Shown piece after piece: positions 35,367-44,563 of a DNA stretch of 64,000 nt. How positions within the stretch are numbered: the first letter of the stretch is position 1; each line of letters begins with the position of its first letter. A program made the position numbers and the translations under genes. This DNA comes from Devosia sp. (GTDB taxonomy: Bacteria; Pseudomonadota; Alphaproteobacteria; Rhizobiales; Devosiaceae). The notes beneath the pieces are model-generated. The model was not told the origin of the DNA. It made no database searches and saw only the letters and a program-made list of their open reading frames with translations. The DNA lies in contig NZ_JAQGJM010000034.1 of the NCBI RefSeq assembly GCF_028290625.1, positions 1-64,000 of the forward strand, read 5' to 3'.

Positions 35367-36962
35367 ATGCGCGGAAAACGGGGCAACAACGCCCCGGAAC
35401 CCAAGCCGGCAATCCGGCAAGGCCTTTCGCCCGTGACGTCCGCCGTCGCCCTGACCGCGATCCTCGCCGCAACACTGTTCGTGATCTCTGACGGCATCCG
35501 CACCTTGCAGGATGCGCGCGCAGAATTGTCCAGCATCGGCCGCTCGATCCTCAACGACATTGCCGATCTCTCCCCCGATACGGCGCAAGCTGGCTTGTCC
35601 GGCACTGTCAGCCGCTATTCCCTGAACACGCGCGCCAGCTTTCGGGCAGCCAATGCCCCGGTCGATATGGGTCTGGTCAGCCAGGATATTCCGGCCGGAA
35701 GTTTCGGCGTACTGTCGCTGGCGCGGGAGCAGACCGAGGCGCTTGCGGGTGTCTGGCAGCGGGGGCTTGGCGCTTATCTGGTCGCTTTCCTGATTATCGG
35801 ACTGGCCTACTTTCGCGCCAGGACGACGCCGATGCCCAACGCCATGCAGCGGCAGAACTACCAGACCATGGCATCGGCCATTCCCATGGGTGTCGCCTGC
35901 TGGACGGCGGCCGGAAGGCTGATCGTCTGCAACGAACAATATCGGGACGGCTTCATGCTGGGCGGCAAGGATTTGGCCTATCATGAGGTGGTCAAGCAAT
36001 TGATCGCTGGCGGCCATATGAAACTGATCAATGGCGACGACGATAACCGGCTACTGGAACTGCATCGCGAAGACGGCACGTGCCTGTTGATCGATGAGCG
36101 GCCGATTGGCGACGGCAGTTTCATGACGCTGGTCAGTGACGTCACGGAGCGCAAGAAGACCGATAGCATGTTGCGGTCGATCCGCGAGGAACAGCGGCTG
36201 CTGGCGCGGCGCTATCACGAGGAAAAGCTCAAGGCTGAGGCAGCAAGCGTCGCCAAGACTAATTTCCTGGCGCATCTCAGCCACGATATTCGCACCCCGC
36301 TCAACCACATTATCGGCTTTGCCGAGCTGATGCGGCACCAGACTTACGGGCCGCTGGGGGACGCGCGGTATGTCGACTATGTGCAGTCGATCAAGACCAG
36401 TGGCGAGCATCTGCTGGCTTCGTTCGCGACCATTCTGGACCTCACTGAACTGGAAAGTGGGCAAAAGGAGTTGCGCGCCGATCCGATAGCGGTGGATGGC
36501 CTTGTCGAGGATGTGGCCCAGCGTTTCCGGGGGCAGGCAGCGAGGGCCGGATTGACCCTCGTCATGGGCGGCGCCACCGGGGCGGTATTACAGGGCGACC
36601 GGCTGGGACTGCAGCGCATGCTGGGCAATATCGTGGACAATGCAATCCGGTTCACCCCCACAGGCGGCCGCGTGACCATGGCGGCTTATGCGGCGCGGGA
36701 TGGCCTCGTGATCGAGATTTCCGATACCGGCTTTGGTATGAGCGAGGAACGGCTGGCGACGCTGTCGCACCCCTTCGCGCTGGGCGACGCGACGTTTACG
36801 CGCGAGGGCATGGGCCCGGGGCTGGGCATCTCCATTGCCCGCGCGATTGCCGAACTCAGCGGTGGACGCATCGCCATCGATTCCAGCCTGTCGCTGGGGA
36901 CGACGGTGGCGATTTCCCTGCCGCTGCAGCAGAGCGCAACCACGATGGTGGCGGCGGAGTGA
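35367..36962 (+). CDS. Membrane histidine kinase with PAS domain, cell-cycle type
   Basis: 531 aa. TM1 is about 24-42, a periplasmic loop about 43-132 and TM2 about 134-150. A PAS-like domain (165-262, ending FMTLVSDVTERK) and a coiled linker lead to HisKA with H306 in AHLSHDIRTPLNHIIGFAELM, then an HATPase with NIVDNAIRFTP, SDTGFGMSEE and GPGLGISIARAI. The HisKA resembles PleC/DivJ/PdhS kinases; Asp after His (SHDIRTP) is a variant of the usual SHELRTP. The start at 35367 has AAGGAG upstream. No partner regulator is adjacent. Confidence 0.83.
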   Translation: MRGKRGNNAPEPKPAIRQGLSPVTSAVALTAILAATLFVISDGIRTLQDARAELSSIGRSILNDIADLSPDTAQAGLSGTVSRYSLNTRASFRAANAPVDMGLVSQDIPAGSFGVLSLAREQTEALAGVWQRGLGAYLVAFLIIGLAYFRARTTPMPNAMQRQNYQTMASAIPMGVACWTAAGRLIVCNEQYRDGFMLGGKDLAYHEVVKQLIAGGHMKLINGDDDNRLLELHREDGTCLLIDERPIGDGSFMTLVSDVTERKKTDSMLRSIREEQRLLARRYHEEKLKAEAASVAKTNFLAHLSHDIRTPLNHIIGFAELMRHQTYGPLGDARYVDYVQSIKTSGEHLLASFATILDLTELESGQKELRADPIAVDGLVEDVAQRFRGQAARAGLTLVMGGATGAVLQGDRLGLQRMLGNIVDNAIRFTPTGGRVTMAAYAARDGLVIEISDTGFGMSEERLATLSHPFALGDATFTREGMGPGLGISIARAIAELSGGRIAIDSSLSLGTTVAISLPLQQSATTMVAAE

Positions 36963-36967
36963 CCTTC

Positions 36968-36998
36968 CTTCACCTCTCCCCCAAAGGGAGAGGTGAAG
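36968..36998. terminator. Bidirectional hairpin (family C repeat) between convergent kinase and glnE
   Basis: Thirteen-base-pair perfect stem (36968-36980 with 36986-36998), five-base loop, filling the 37-base gap between two convergent stop codons. The same arm sequence recurs at 54512-54534 and near 54619-54641. Confidence 0.7.
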
Positions 36999-36999
36999 A

Positions 37000-39879
37000 T
37001 CAGAGCGTCCTTGCCTTGGCGTACCAAGTTTCAGCGGCGGCTCGGACTTCCGACTGCATGGACTTCAGGTCGAGTTCCAGCCGTCCGAAATCGGGGTAGT
37101 GGGTCAGGCCGGCAAGCAATTCCCTAAAGGCGTCGGTCCAGGCTTCGTCCTTGAAGGGATGGACCAGGGCGCTGCTCATGACTTGCAGGACGGTGGAATA
37201 GACATCGTGGATTTCCGCCAGGCGGGCGCCTTCGGGGACGAGGCCGGTTTCGCCTAGCCGTGCGAGGACGCGGGCGGTGAGGGCTTGCGGCAGGCCGATG
37301 GCTTCGCCGGCCACGAGTTGGGCCGATTGGGCGATGAATTCGAGGTCGACCAGGCCGCCCTCGGCCAGCTTGAGATCGAAGGGATGCCGGGCTGGGCGTT
37401 CGCGGGCCATCAGGGCGCGCATCGAGACCACCTCGGTGATGGTCTTTTCGACATCGCGATGCCGCTGCATGACCTCGGCGATTGCGGCGTCGACCTCGTA
37501 GCCAAGCTCGCCATCGGCCATGACGACGCGCGCCCGGCTGAGCGCCAGATGCTCCCAGGTCCAGGCGTTGTCGCGGTGGTAGCTACGGAAGCCCGGTAGG
37601 CCGGTGGCGAGCGGGCCGGCATTGCCGGAGGGCCGTAGGCGCATATCGGCCTCGTAGAGCACGCCTTCGGCCGTCGGCGCGGTGATGGCGGCGACAAGGC
37701 GCTGCGTGAGGCGCGTGAAATAATGATTGGTGCTGAGGGGCTTGGCGCCATCGGATTCGGCGTCGGGGGCCTCGTAGAGCATGATGAAATCGAGATCGGA
37801 GGTGACAGTCATTTCACGACTGGCCATCTTGCCGAAGGCCAGCAGGGCCACCCTGCCCCCAGGAATGTTGCCATGGCGGCGTTCGAACTCGGCGCGCACA
37901 TTGCCGAACAGGCGCTGCAGCAGCGTTTCGGCCAAAGCGGTGAATTGTTCGCCCGCCATGGTGGCAGTCACGGTGCCCGAGAGCAGGCCGGCGGCGATGA
38001 GGAATTTCTGTTCCTGGCCGATGATACGGGCGCGGTCGATGATTTCCTCATAGGAGCGCGCTTCGGCAAGGAAGCTGTCGACCTTGCCGACCAGCACCTC
38101 GCGTCGGGTAATGTCGTCGGCGAAAGCGGGATCGATCAGGCCATCCATGACGTGGGCGCGATGGATGACCGACTCGGCCATGCGCGGTGCCGAGGCCAGC
38201 AATTGCACCAGCAGGGTGCGCAATTGCGGATGGGTGCGCAGCAGGGCGAAGAGCTGCACGCCGGAGGGGAGGCGCGACAGGAAATTGTCGAAACGGGCCA
38301 GTGCCTCGTCGGCATTGCCGGCGGTGCCGAGCGTGGCCAGGAGGGAGGGCAGCAGTTCGGTGAGTTGAGCGCGGGCGGCGGCGGCGCGGGTGGCGGGGTA
38401 ACCGCCATAGTGCCATTTGCGCACGGTTTCGCTGGCGAGATGGGCATTGGAGAAACCCATGCGGCCGAGGGTTTCCAGCGTCTCCGGGTCGTCGTCGCTG
38501 CCGGTGAAGACCAGGTTACCCTCGCCGCTGCCCAGGGATTCGCCTTCGGTGAACAGTTCGGCGTAGTAGCTGGCCACCAGTTCGAGGGCGGCACGGTAGG
38601 CGGTTTCGAATTGTTCCAGGTCGGGCTCGCCCATCAGGCGGGCGATGACGGCGACCTCGTCGGGCGTCGAGGGCATGATGTGGGTCTGCTCGTCGCGCAG
38701 CATTTGCAGACGGTTTTCAACGGCGCGGAGATACCAGTAGGTTTGCGTGAGTTCGGTGGCGGCCTTGGGGGTGATCCAGTTGGCCTTGGCGAGCGCCGCC
38801 AGCGCGTGGGCGGTGGGCTTGACGCGCAGGTCAGGATCGCGGCCGCCGGCGATCAACTGCTGGGTCTGGGTGAAAAACTCGATCTCGCGGATGCCGCCGC
38901 GGCCGAGCTTGACGTTGTGGCCTTCGACGCGGATATCGCCGACCTTCTTGGCGATGTTGATTTGGCGTTTCATGGCCTGGATATCGGCGATCATGGCGTA
39001 GTCGAGGTGCTTGCGCCAAACGTAGGGCGTCAGCTCCCTGAGGAAGGCGGTGCCCACGGCCTTATCGCCGGCGCAGGCGCGGGCCTTGATCCAGGCGGCG
39101 CGCTCCCAGTTCTGGCCGCGGCTTTCGTAATAGGCGAGCGCGGCGTCGAAGGAGAGGGCCAGCGGGGTCGAGCCCGGATCGGGGCGCAGGCGCAGGTCGG
39201 TGCGGAAGACGTAGCCGCCGGCGCGGCGTTCCTCCATCAAGCCGACGAGCTTTTGCACCATGCGGGAATAGGTTTTGCCGGCCTCGGAGGGGTCGGCCAG
39301 AACGGGCTTTTCGGGATCGTAGAAGGCGACGATGTCGATGTCGGAGGAGTAGTTCAGCTCGCGACCGCCGTGTTTGCCCAAGGCGAAGAGGGCGAGGCCG
39401 GAATTGGCGGCGGTCGCTTGTTCGAGCGGGATGGCAAGGAGGCCCTTGGCGTGGGCCTGGCGCATCAGGAAATTCAGAGCCGCGTCGAGGGCGGCGTCAC
39501 CAAGGTCGGATAGCGCGGCGGTGGATTGCGCGGTGGTCCAGGCGGCGCCGGTTTCGGCGATGGCGGCGAGCAGCGCGGTGCGGCCTTTGGCGAGGCGGAG
39601 GATGGGGGAGAGTGTGTCCTCCTCGGGGACACTTTGGCCGGCAGTGGTGACGGTGTCGAGGATGGTGGCGAAGGCGGTGTCAGGGGTGAGCGCGAGGGTG
39701 GTCGCGAGCCAGCCGGCATTGGCTTGGGCGAGGTCGAACAGGTAGGGGGCGGATTCGAGGAGTGGGCCGAGGGTGGGAGCTGCCGGGGCGATGGCCTCGC
39801 GGTCTTCGGCGGGCAGGCTGGTGAGCCAGGCGTCGAAGAGGGGATGGGGCATGGGCGGCAGTGGCAGGAGCTTGATCAT
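37000..39879 (-). CDS. glnE: Bifunctional glutamine synthetase adenylyltransferase/deadenylase
   Basis: 959 aa. Adds AMP to, and removes it from, glutamine synthetase in response to PII, controlling nitrogen assimilation. Two nucleotidyltransferase cores are present, as expected: the deadenylase side with LGKHGGRELNYSSDIDIVAFY and the adenylylase side with FGKMASREMTVTSDLDFIML (each abbreviated to its core Gly-x8-SD-x-D). Helical linkers lie between. The start at 39879 gives MIKLLPLPPMPHPLF; 39852 is possible. Its place after the degP-feuPQ block matches rhizobial gene order. Confidence 0.93.
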   Translation of the reverse strand: MIKLLPLPPMPHPLFDAWLTSLPAEDREAIAPAAPTLGPLLESAPYLFDLAQANAGWLATTLALTPDTAFATILDTVTTAGQSVPEEDTLSPILRLAKGRTALLAAIAETGAAWTTAQSTAALSDLGDAALDAALNFLMRQAHAKGLLAIPLEQATAANSGLALFALGKHGGRELNYSSDIDIVAFYDPEKPVLADPSEAGKTYSRMVQKLVGLMEERRAGGYVFRTDLRLRPDPGSTPLALSFDAALAYYESRGQNWERAAWIKARACAGDKAVGTAFLRELTPYVWRKHLDYAMIADIQAMKRQINIAKKVGDIRVEGHNVKLGRGGIREIEFFTQTQQLIAGGRDPDLRVKPTAHALAALAKANWITPKAATELTQTYWYLRAVENRLQMLRDEQTHIMPSTPDEVAVIARLMGEPDLEQFETAYRAALELVASYYAELFTEGESLGSGEGNLVFTGSDDDPETLETLGRMGFSNAHLASETVRKWHYGGYPATRAAAARAQLTELLPSLLATLGTAGNADEALARFDNFLSRLPSGVQLFALLRTHPQLRTLLVQLLASAPRMAESVIHRAHVMDGLIDPAFADDITRREVLVGKVDSFLAEARSYEEIIDRARIIGQEQKFLIAAGLLSGTVTATMAGEQFTALAETLLQRLFGNVRAEFERRHGNIPGGRVALLAFGKMASREMTVTSDLDFIMLYEAPDAESDGAKPLSTNHYFTRLTQRLVAAITAPTAEGVLYEADMRLRPSGNAGPLATGLPGFRSYHRDNAWTWEHLALSRARVVMADGELGYEVDAAIAEVMQRHRDVEKTITEVVSMRALMARERPARHPFDLKLAEGGLVDLEFIAQSAQLVAGEAIGLPQALTARVLARLGETGLVPEGARLAEIHDVYSTVLQVMSSALVHPFKDEAWTDAFRELLAGLTHYPDFGRLELDLKSMQSEVRAAAETWYAKARTL

Positions 39880-39928
39880 GCAGCAGGGATAGCTTGGCGG
39901 ACCAGCAGGGGCAAGCGGGCCAAACGTC

Positions 39929-40165
39929 CCCCACCCCTCCTCCACACAAGGGGGAGGGAGACGATGGAACCGCTTGCCCAGCGCTGGTGGATACGAAGAT
40001 TGGTGGGGGTCTCCCTTCTCCCCTTGCGGGAGAAGGTGCCCGAAGGGCGGATGAGGGGTGCTTGCTGCCGGGTTTGCGCATAGGCATGCACAGCACCCCT
40101 CACCCTGCCCCTCCGCTGGACGCGTCGGGTCTGTCCCTCTCCCGCAAGGGGCGAGGGGAAGAAGG
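39929..40165. repeat. Dispersed repeat family B/C cluster between feuQ and glnE
   Basis: Contains CTCCCTTCTCCCCTTGCGGG-type hairpins, the CCCGAAGGGCGGATGAGGGG element and the CCCTCACCCTGCCCCTCCGC element. These recur at 44010-44098 and 62303-62455. The gap holds no gene and would fold strongly in either transcript. Confidence 0.75.
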
Positions 40166-40168
40166 GTG

Positions 40169-41578
40169 TTAAGCCCCCGGCAAATCCATTACTGCACGCA
40201 CACCTGGGGCATTGTCTTCAATGGTGAAGGTGCCGCCGTGCAGGCGGGTTACGGCGTCGACCAAAGACAGGCCGAGGCCGGAGCCGGTTTCGGTGCGGCT
40301 GGCGTCGAGGCGCACGAAGCGTTCGAGCACGCGCTTGCGGTCTTCGAGGGGAATGCCGGGGCCGTTGTCGGCGACTTCGATGATGACGCGGCCGTCGACT
40401 TGGCGCAGACCGACGGCGATGCGGCCGGCGGGACCGGCCAGGGGCTTGGCGTATTTGACGGCGTTTTCGAGCAGGTTGACCATAGCCTGGCCAATCAGTT
40501 CGCGATTACCGTGCAGGTGTACATCGGGGGTGATCGCGGTTTCGATGGAGATGCCCTCGTCCTCCGCCACCGGGCCGTAGAGCTCGGCCACGTCGGCGAC
40601 GACGGCGCTCACATCGACATCGGCGAGGGCGCCGGAAGGCGCTCCGGCCTCGGCGCGGGCGATCATCAGCAGGGCGTTGAAGGTCTGGATCAGGCGGTCG
40701 CTCTCGGCGATGGTGGTTTCGAGCGCTTTCTGCCGCGACTGGTCGCTTGCGCCGTCGCGCAAGGCGGCCTCGGCCTGGTTGCGCAGGCGGGTCAGCGGGG
40801 TCTTGAGGTCGTGCGCGACATTGTCGGTGACCTCCTTGAGCCCCTGCAGCAGTTGCTCGATGCGGTCGAGCATGGCGTTCAGGTTGGTTGCCAGCCCATC
40901 GAATTCGTCATTGCGGCGGGTGATCGGCACGCGCTCGGAGAGATTGCCCGACATGATCTTGGTGGAGGTATCGCGGATGGCATCGATGCGGCGCAACACC
41001 CGGCGCGCGGTGATGCCGCCGGCGACAATCGAGAACAGAATGATGCCGATGACGCCGACGAGGAAGCTCTGCACGATGATGGCCGAATAGCCCCGGCGCT
41101 CGACCACGTCGCGGCCGACCACCAGCACCATGCCATTATCGAGCTGCACCGAGCGCACCACGGCAAAGCCCGGACGGGGCGGACGGTCGTCGTCCCCACC
41201 ACCGTCTTCGACGGGATTGGCCGGTTCATAATCGAAACTGTAGACGCCGGGATCGCGTAGGGCCTCGACCGGGATTTGCGTGACATTGCCCAGCAGGTAC
41301 TGGCCCGCGGCGTCGCCGAGATAGTAGACGCCCGGACCGGGACGACTCGAAAAACGGTCGACGGCGAAGGCTAGCGCGCGGATGCCCTGATTGCTCTCGA
41401 TGCGCTGCAACTGGCGGATTTCGCGGTCGATGTCGTCGGTCTGCTGGCGCTGGATCTGCACGCTGGACTGCCAGGTGATGAAGGCCAGCAGCAGTATAGC
41501 GAACAGCACGAAAATCAGGATGAACGTCGCCGTCAGCCGGACCGTGGAAGTGCGCCAGATTTGGGAAAGGCGATACAA
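40169..41578 (-). CDS. feuQ: Sensor histidine kinase, FeuQ-like
   Basis: 469 aa. TM1 is about 17-36, a periplasmic domain about 37-165, TM2 about 166-188 and a HAMP about 189-242. HisKA has H256 in DNVAHDLKTPLTRLRNQAE; the HATPase has LLENAVKYAKP, VADNGPGIP and GSGLGLSLV. It starts 3 bp after the paired regulator. The position between degP and glnE is that of FeuQ in rhizobia, where FeuPQ controls export of cyclic glucan and other envelope functions; the symbol rests on that synteny, not on a direct test. Confidence 0.85.
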   Translation of the reverse strand: MYRLSQIWRTSTVRLTATFILIFVLFAILLLAFITWQSSVQIQRQQTDDIDREIRQLQRIESNQGIRALAFAVDRFSSRPGPGVYYLGDAAGQYLLGNVTQIPVEALRDPGVYSFDYEPANPVEDGGGDDDRPPRPGFAVVRSVQLDNGMVLVVGRDVVERRGYSAIIVQSFLVGVIGIILFSIVAGGITARRVLRRIDAIRDTSTKIMSGNLSERVPITRRNDEFDGLATNLNAMLDRIEQLLQGLKEVTDNVAHDLKTPLTRLRNQAEAALRDGASDQSRQKALETTIAESDRLIQTFNALLMIARAEAGAPSGALADVDVSAVVADVAELYGPVAEDEGISIETAITPDVHLHGNRELIGQAMVNLLENAVKYAKPLAGPAGRIAVGLRQVDGRVIIEVADNGPGIPLEDRKRVLERFVRLDASRTETGSGLGLSLVDAVTRLHGGTFTIEDNAPGVRAVMDLPGA

Positions 41579-41581
41579 GGC

Positions 41582-42253
41582 CTACTCGCGGATCATGTAG
41601 CCGGCGCCGCGCACGGTGTGCAGCAGCGGGGTGGCATAGCCCTTGTCGATCTTGGAGCGCAGGCGCGACATGTGCACGTCGATGACATTGGTCTGGGGAT
41701 CGAAATGATAATCCCAGACATTTTCCAGCAACATGGTGCGGGTCACCACCTTGCCGGCATTCTTCATCAGATATTCGAGCAGGCGGAATTCGCGCGGCTG
41801 CAGCAACACGGCCTCGCCAGCGCGCTCGACCTTGCGGCTGAGCCGGTCAAGCGACAGGTCGCCCACGTCATAGCTGGTGGCGGCCTCCGAGGGGCTGGAG
41901 CGGCGGGCGAGGACTTCGACGCGCGCCAGCAGTTCGGTGAAGGCGTAGGGCTTGGTGAGGTAGTCGTCGCCGCCGGCGCGGAGGCCCGTGACACGGTCGT
42001 CGACTTCGCCAAGGGCGGAGAGAATGAGGACGGGGGTCTTGTCGCCTTCGGCGCGCAGGCTTTCGACGATGGAGAGGCCATCACGGCGCGGCAGCATGCG
42101 ATCGACGATCAGCACGTCATAGTCCATGCCGGAGGCCATGGCGTACCCGGTTTCGCCATCGGCGGCGTGGTGGGTGACGTGGCCGGCCTCGTCGAGCGCC
42201 TGGATGAGGTAGCTCGCGGCCTCCCGATCATCTTCGATCAGTAATATTTTCAC
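41582..42253 (-). CDS. feuP: OmpR-family response regulator, FeuP-like
   Basis: 223 aa. Receiver domain with phosphorylation site D51 in DVLIVDRMLPRRDG and acidic pocket LLIEDD, then a winged-helix DNA-binding domain (VIDVHMSRLRSKIDKG, VRGAGYMI). The GTG start at 42253 is supported by AAGGGGAG about 8 bases upstream. It is probably transcribed with the downstream kinase. Two tandem hairpins lie between degP and this start. Confidence 0.88.
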   Translation of the reverse strand: MKILLIEDDREAASYLIQALDEAGHVTHHAADGETGYAMASGMDYDVLIVDRMLPRRDGLSIVESLRAEGDKTPVLILSALGEVDDRVTGLRAGGDDYLTKPYAFTELLARVEVLARRSSPSEAATSYDVGDLSLDRLSRKVERAGEAVLLQPREFRLLEYLMKNAGKVVTRTMLLENVWDYHFDPQTNVIDVHMSRLRSKIDKGYATPLLHTVRGAGYMIRE

Positions 42254-42265
42254 CGCGGGGCTCCC

Positions 42266-42342
42266 CTTGAAAGATTGGCTCCGGTGCGGACACCGGAGCC
42301 TGTTGAGCTTGAAGGACTGGCCCCGGCGCAAACACCGGAGCC
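42266..42342 (-). repeat. Tandem hairpin pair between degP and feuP
   Basis: Two 35-base copies (42266-42300 and 42308-42342), 29 of 35 positions identical, separated by TGTTGAG. Each folds into a 10-base-pair stem with a four-base loop (GGCTCCGGTG/CACCGGAGCC in copy 1). In copy 2 two stem changes remain pairable only as G-U wobbles in the minus-strand RNA, which is the direction of degP-feuP transcription. Confidence 0.7.
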
Positions 42343-42349
42343 AAGCACA

Positions 42350-43879
42350 TTACTTGCCGTCGCTGAGCGGCAGGCCGATGAAGCGGGCTTCGCCACCACG
42401 GCTGGCCTTGACGAGGGCGGTATTGAGCCCTTTCGCCTTGACGGCGGCAAGAGCCGTTTCGAAGTCGTCAACGGTTGAGACCGGCTTGTTGTCAACTTCC
42501 AGGATCGCGTCGCCGACAGCAAAGCCCTTTTCAGCGGCTGGGCTGTTCTCGTCGATGTCCTGGATCAACAGGCCACCCGAACCATCGGAGTTCGGCACCA
42601 GCGTCAGGCCAACGCTCGAGGGCGCAGGCTTGACCTCGGCGGGAGGCGTCGGCTTGGAAGGCTCGCTCTGGGCGGCGTCTTCCGTCAACGTGCCCAGCTT
42701 GACCGAAACCTTGGTCTCGGCCCCATCGCGCCAGATGGTCAGCTCGACGGTGGAGTCCGGGGCCTTACCGGCGATGGTGCGGCTCAGGTCGAGCGCGTCA
42801 TCGATCGGATCGCCGTCAACGGCGGTCACGATATCACCCGACTTGACGCCGGCCTTGCCGGCCGGGGAGTCTTCGGTGGGTTCGCGAACGATGGCGCCCT
42901 TGGCGTGTTCCAGGCCAACGCCATCGGCGATGTCGCGGGTCACGTCCTGGATCGATACGCCCAGATAACCACGGGTGATGGTGCCGCCGGTCTTGAGTTG
43001 GTCGACGATGGTCTTGACGGTCGAGGCCGGGATGGCGAAGGCGATACCGACATTGCCACCATTCGGCGAATAGATGGCGGTATTGACGCCAACGACTTCA
43101 CCCTTGGTGTTGAAGGTCGGGCCGCCCGAATTGCCGGTGTTCACCGCGGCGTCGATCTGCAGGAAATCGCCATAGTTGGAGCCGCCGATATTGCGGCCCT
43201 TGGCCGAAATCACGCCGGCCGTCACCGTGCCGCCGAGACCGAACGGATTGCCGACAGCAACCACCCAGTCGCCAACGCGGCTCGGGGTGCTTTCAAACTG
43301 GACGAACGGCAGGTCCTTGCCCTCGATCTTGACCACGGCCAGATCGGTGCGAGGATCGGTGCCGATGATCTTGGCGGTCTCTTCATCGCCATTGTCGAAC
43401 ACGACCGTCACCTTGGTGGCGTTTTCGACGACGTGGTTGTTGGTGACGATATAGCCGTCGGCCGAAATCACGAAGCCGGAGCCGGCTGCCATGAACTTGC
43501 GCGGGGCCTGCTGTTCCTGCTGATCGCCGCCCTGGCCACCGAACTGGTCACCGAATTGCTGGAAGAAATCGTGGAACGGGTGATCCTTGGGCAGGTCGGG
43601 CATATTGAAATTGCCGCCGCGCTGCACGTCCTGCGGACCTTCAGTGGCCTCGACCAGGATCGACACCACGGCAGGCTTGACGGCTTCGACGAGGTCAGCG
43701 AACCCGGACTGCGGCTGAGCGGCTTCCGGCACGACGATCTGGGCGGCCTTCTGGACCTGAGCGGTTGCGGGCAGGCCGGTCAGCACGTAGGCGGTGGACA
43801 CCCCGCCAATGCCCACGATCAGCGCCAGCATGGACGCTCCGAGCCAGCGGCGGGTACGTGAAAGAAGAGTCGGGCGCAT
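42350..43879 (-). CDS. degP: Periplasmic serine protease Do (DegP/HtrA)
   Basis: 509 aa. Signal anchor in residues 10-35. The trypsin-like domain has a complete triad H149 (TNNHVV), D179 (RTDLAVV) and S251 (NTGNSGGP), followed by PDZ1 (about 285-375, GYLGVSIQDVTRDI) and PDZ2 (about 420-505). It degrades or refolds damaged envelope proteins. A long flexible Gln/Gly-rich loop follows residue 85, as in other Do proteases. The start at 43879 has AAGGAG about 11 bases upstream. It sits between the ccm genes and feuPQ as in rhizobia. Confidence 0.93.
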   Translation of the reverse strand: MRPTLLSRTRRWLGASMLALIVGIGGVSTAYVLTGLPATAQVQKAAQIVVPEAAQPQSGFADLVEAVKPAVVSILVEATEGPQDVQRGGNFNMPDLPKDHPFHDFFQQFGDQFGGQGGDQQEQQAPRKFMAAGSGFVISADGYIVTNNHVVENATKVTVVFDNGDEETAKIIGTDPRTDLAVVKIEGKDLPFVQFESTPSRVGDWVVAVGNPFGLGGTVTAGVISAKGRNIGGSNYGDFLQIDAAVNTGNSGGPTFNTKGEVVGVNTAIYSPNGGNVGIAFAIPASTVKTIVDQLKTGGTITRGYLGVSIQDVTRDIADGVGLEHAKGAIVREPTEDSPAGKAGVKSGDIVTAVDGDPIDDALDLSRTIAGKAPDSTVELTIWRDGAETKVSVKLGTLTEDAAQSEPSKPTPPAEVKPAPSSVGLTLVPNSDGSGGLLIQDIDENSPAAEKGFAVGDAILEVDNKPVSTVDDFETALAAVKAKGLNTALVKASRGGEARFIGLPLSDGK

Positions 43880-44009
43880 GAGAATCGGTCTCCTTGGAAA
43901 AGCTCTCAACAGCTTGTGGCTGTAGTTATGAAAGCCCTCGCCTTGCTGCGAGGTTGCGCCGACATTAAAGTTTAGTAAGTCGGAAAGAAGGTGTGGGTCA
44001 GGTAGAAGG

Positions 44010-44098
44010 CCCCCTCACCCTGACCTTCCGCTGAACGCGTCAGGTCTGTCCCTCTCCCACGAGGGGAGAGGGGTGGCCCGAAGGGCGGATGAGGGGGC
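44010..44098. repeat. Dispersed palindromic repeat family B, copy after ccmH
   Basis: Begins GCCCCCTCACCCTGACCTTC and ends with the GAAGGGCGGATGAGGGGGCC element; the ends are inverted relative to each other. An internal stem (44050-44058 with 44064-44072) is perfect over 9 pairs. It lies directly after the ccmH stop and probably ends or weakens the ccm transcript before degP. Confidence 0.75.
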
Positions 44099-44563
44099 CT
44101 AAGGTCGGTCGCCCCGAAGGGAATCCAGCGCCTTCTGCTCTTCAGCGCTCAACTCGTCCACTGCAACAGGCCTGCGGCGGCGGAGGGCCATGACGAACAG
44201 CACTATCAGGCCGATGACCAGCAGGCCTGGGGCGGCGAACCACAGCAGCAGCGTGTGGCCTTCGACGCGGGGGCGCAGCAGGACGAATTCGCCATAGCGG
44301 TCGACGAGGAATTGGCGCACCTGATCGTCGGTATCGCCGGCCGTCAGGCGTTCACGGACCAGGACGCGGATGTCCTTGGCGAGGTCGGCGTCACTGTCGT
44401 CGATCGACTCGTTCTGGCAGACGAGGCACCGCAGCTCGCCGGAAATATCGCGGGCACGTTGCTCCAGTGCGGGATCGGCCAGCATTTCATCTGGGTTGAC
44501 GGCCCATGCGACGGGTGCGATCGCCAGTAGAAGGCCAAGCAGGACCGGGCGAAGCCAGCTCAT
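44099..44563 (-). CDS. ccmH: Cytochrome c maturation protein CcmH (CycL)
   Basis: 154 aa. Signal peptide (1-21), then a thioredoxin-like-fold domain with the C46-x2-C49 pair in [14 protein letters not shown] single C-terminal membrane span (about 106-127) ends in a cytoplasmic tail. CcmH reduces the apocytochrome c haem-binding cysteines before haem attachment, with CcmF. The ATG overlaps the ccmF stop by 4 bases, so the two are coupled. It is the last gene of the ccmIEFH operon. Confidence 0.95.
   Translation of the reverse strand: MSWLRPVLLGLLLAIAPVAWAVNPDEMLADPALEQRARDISGELRCLVCQNESIDDSDADLAKDIRVLVRERLTAGDTDDQVRQFLVDRYGEFVLLRPRVEGHTLLLWFAAPGLLVIGLIVLFVMALRRRRPVAVDELSAEEQKALDSLRGDRP

Noticed and set aside
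37723-39513. 596-codon plus-strand frame opposite glnE
   Set aside because: Shadow of the third-codon GC bias; no start signal or motif.
42266-42342. CRISPR-like repeat pair
   Set aside because: Only two copies with a 7-base spacer; each is a hairpin in an operon gap and there are no cas genes.
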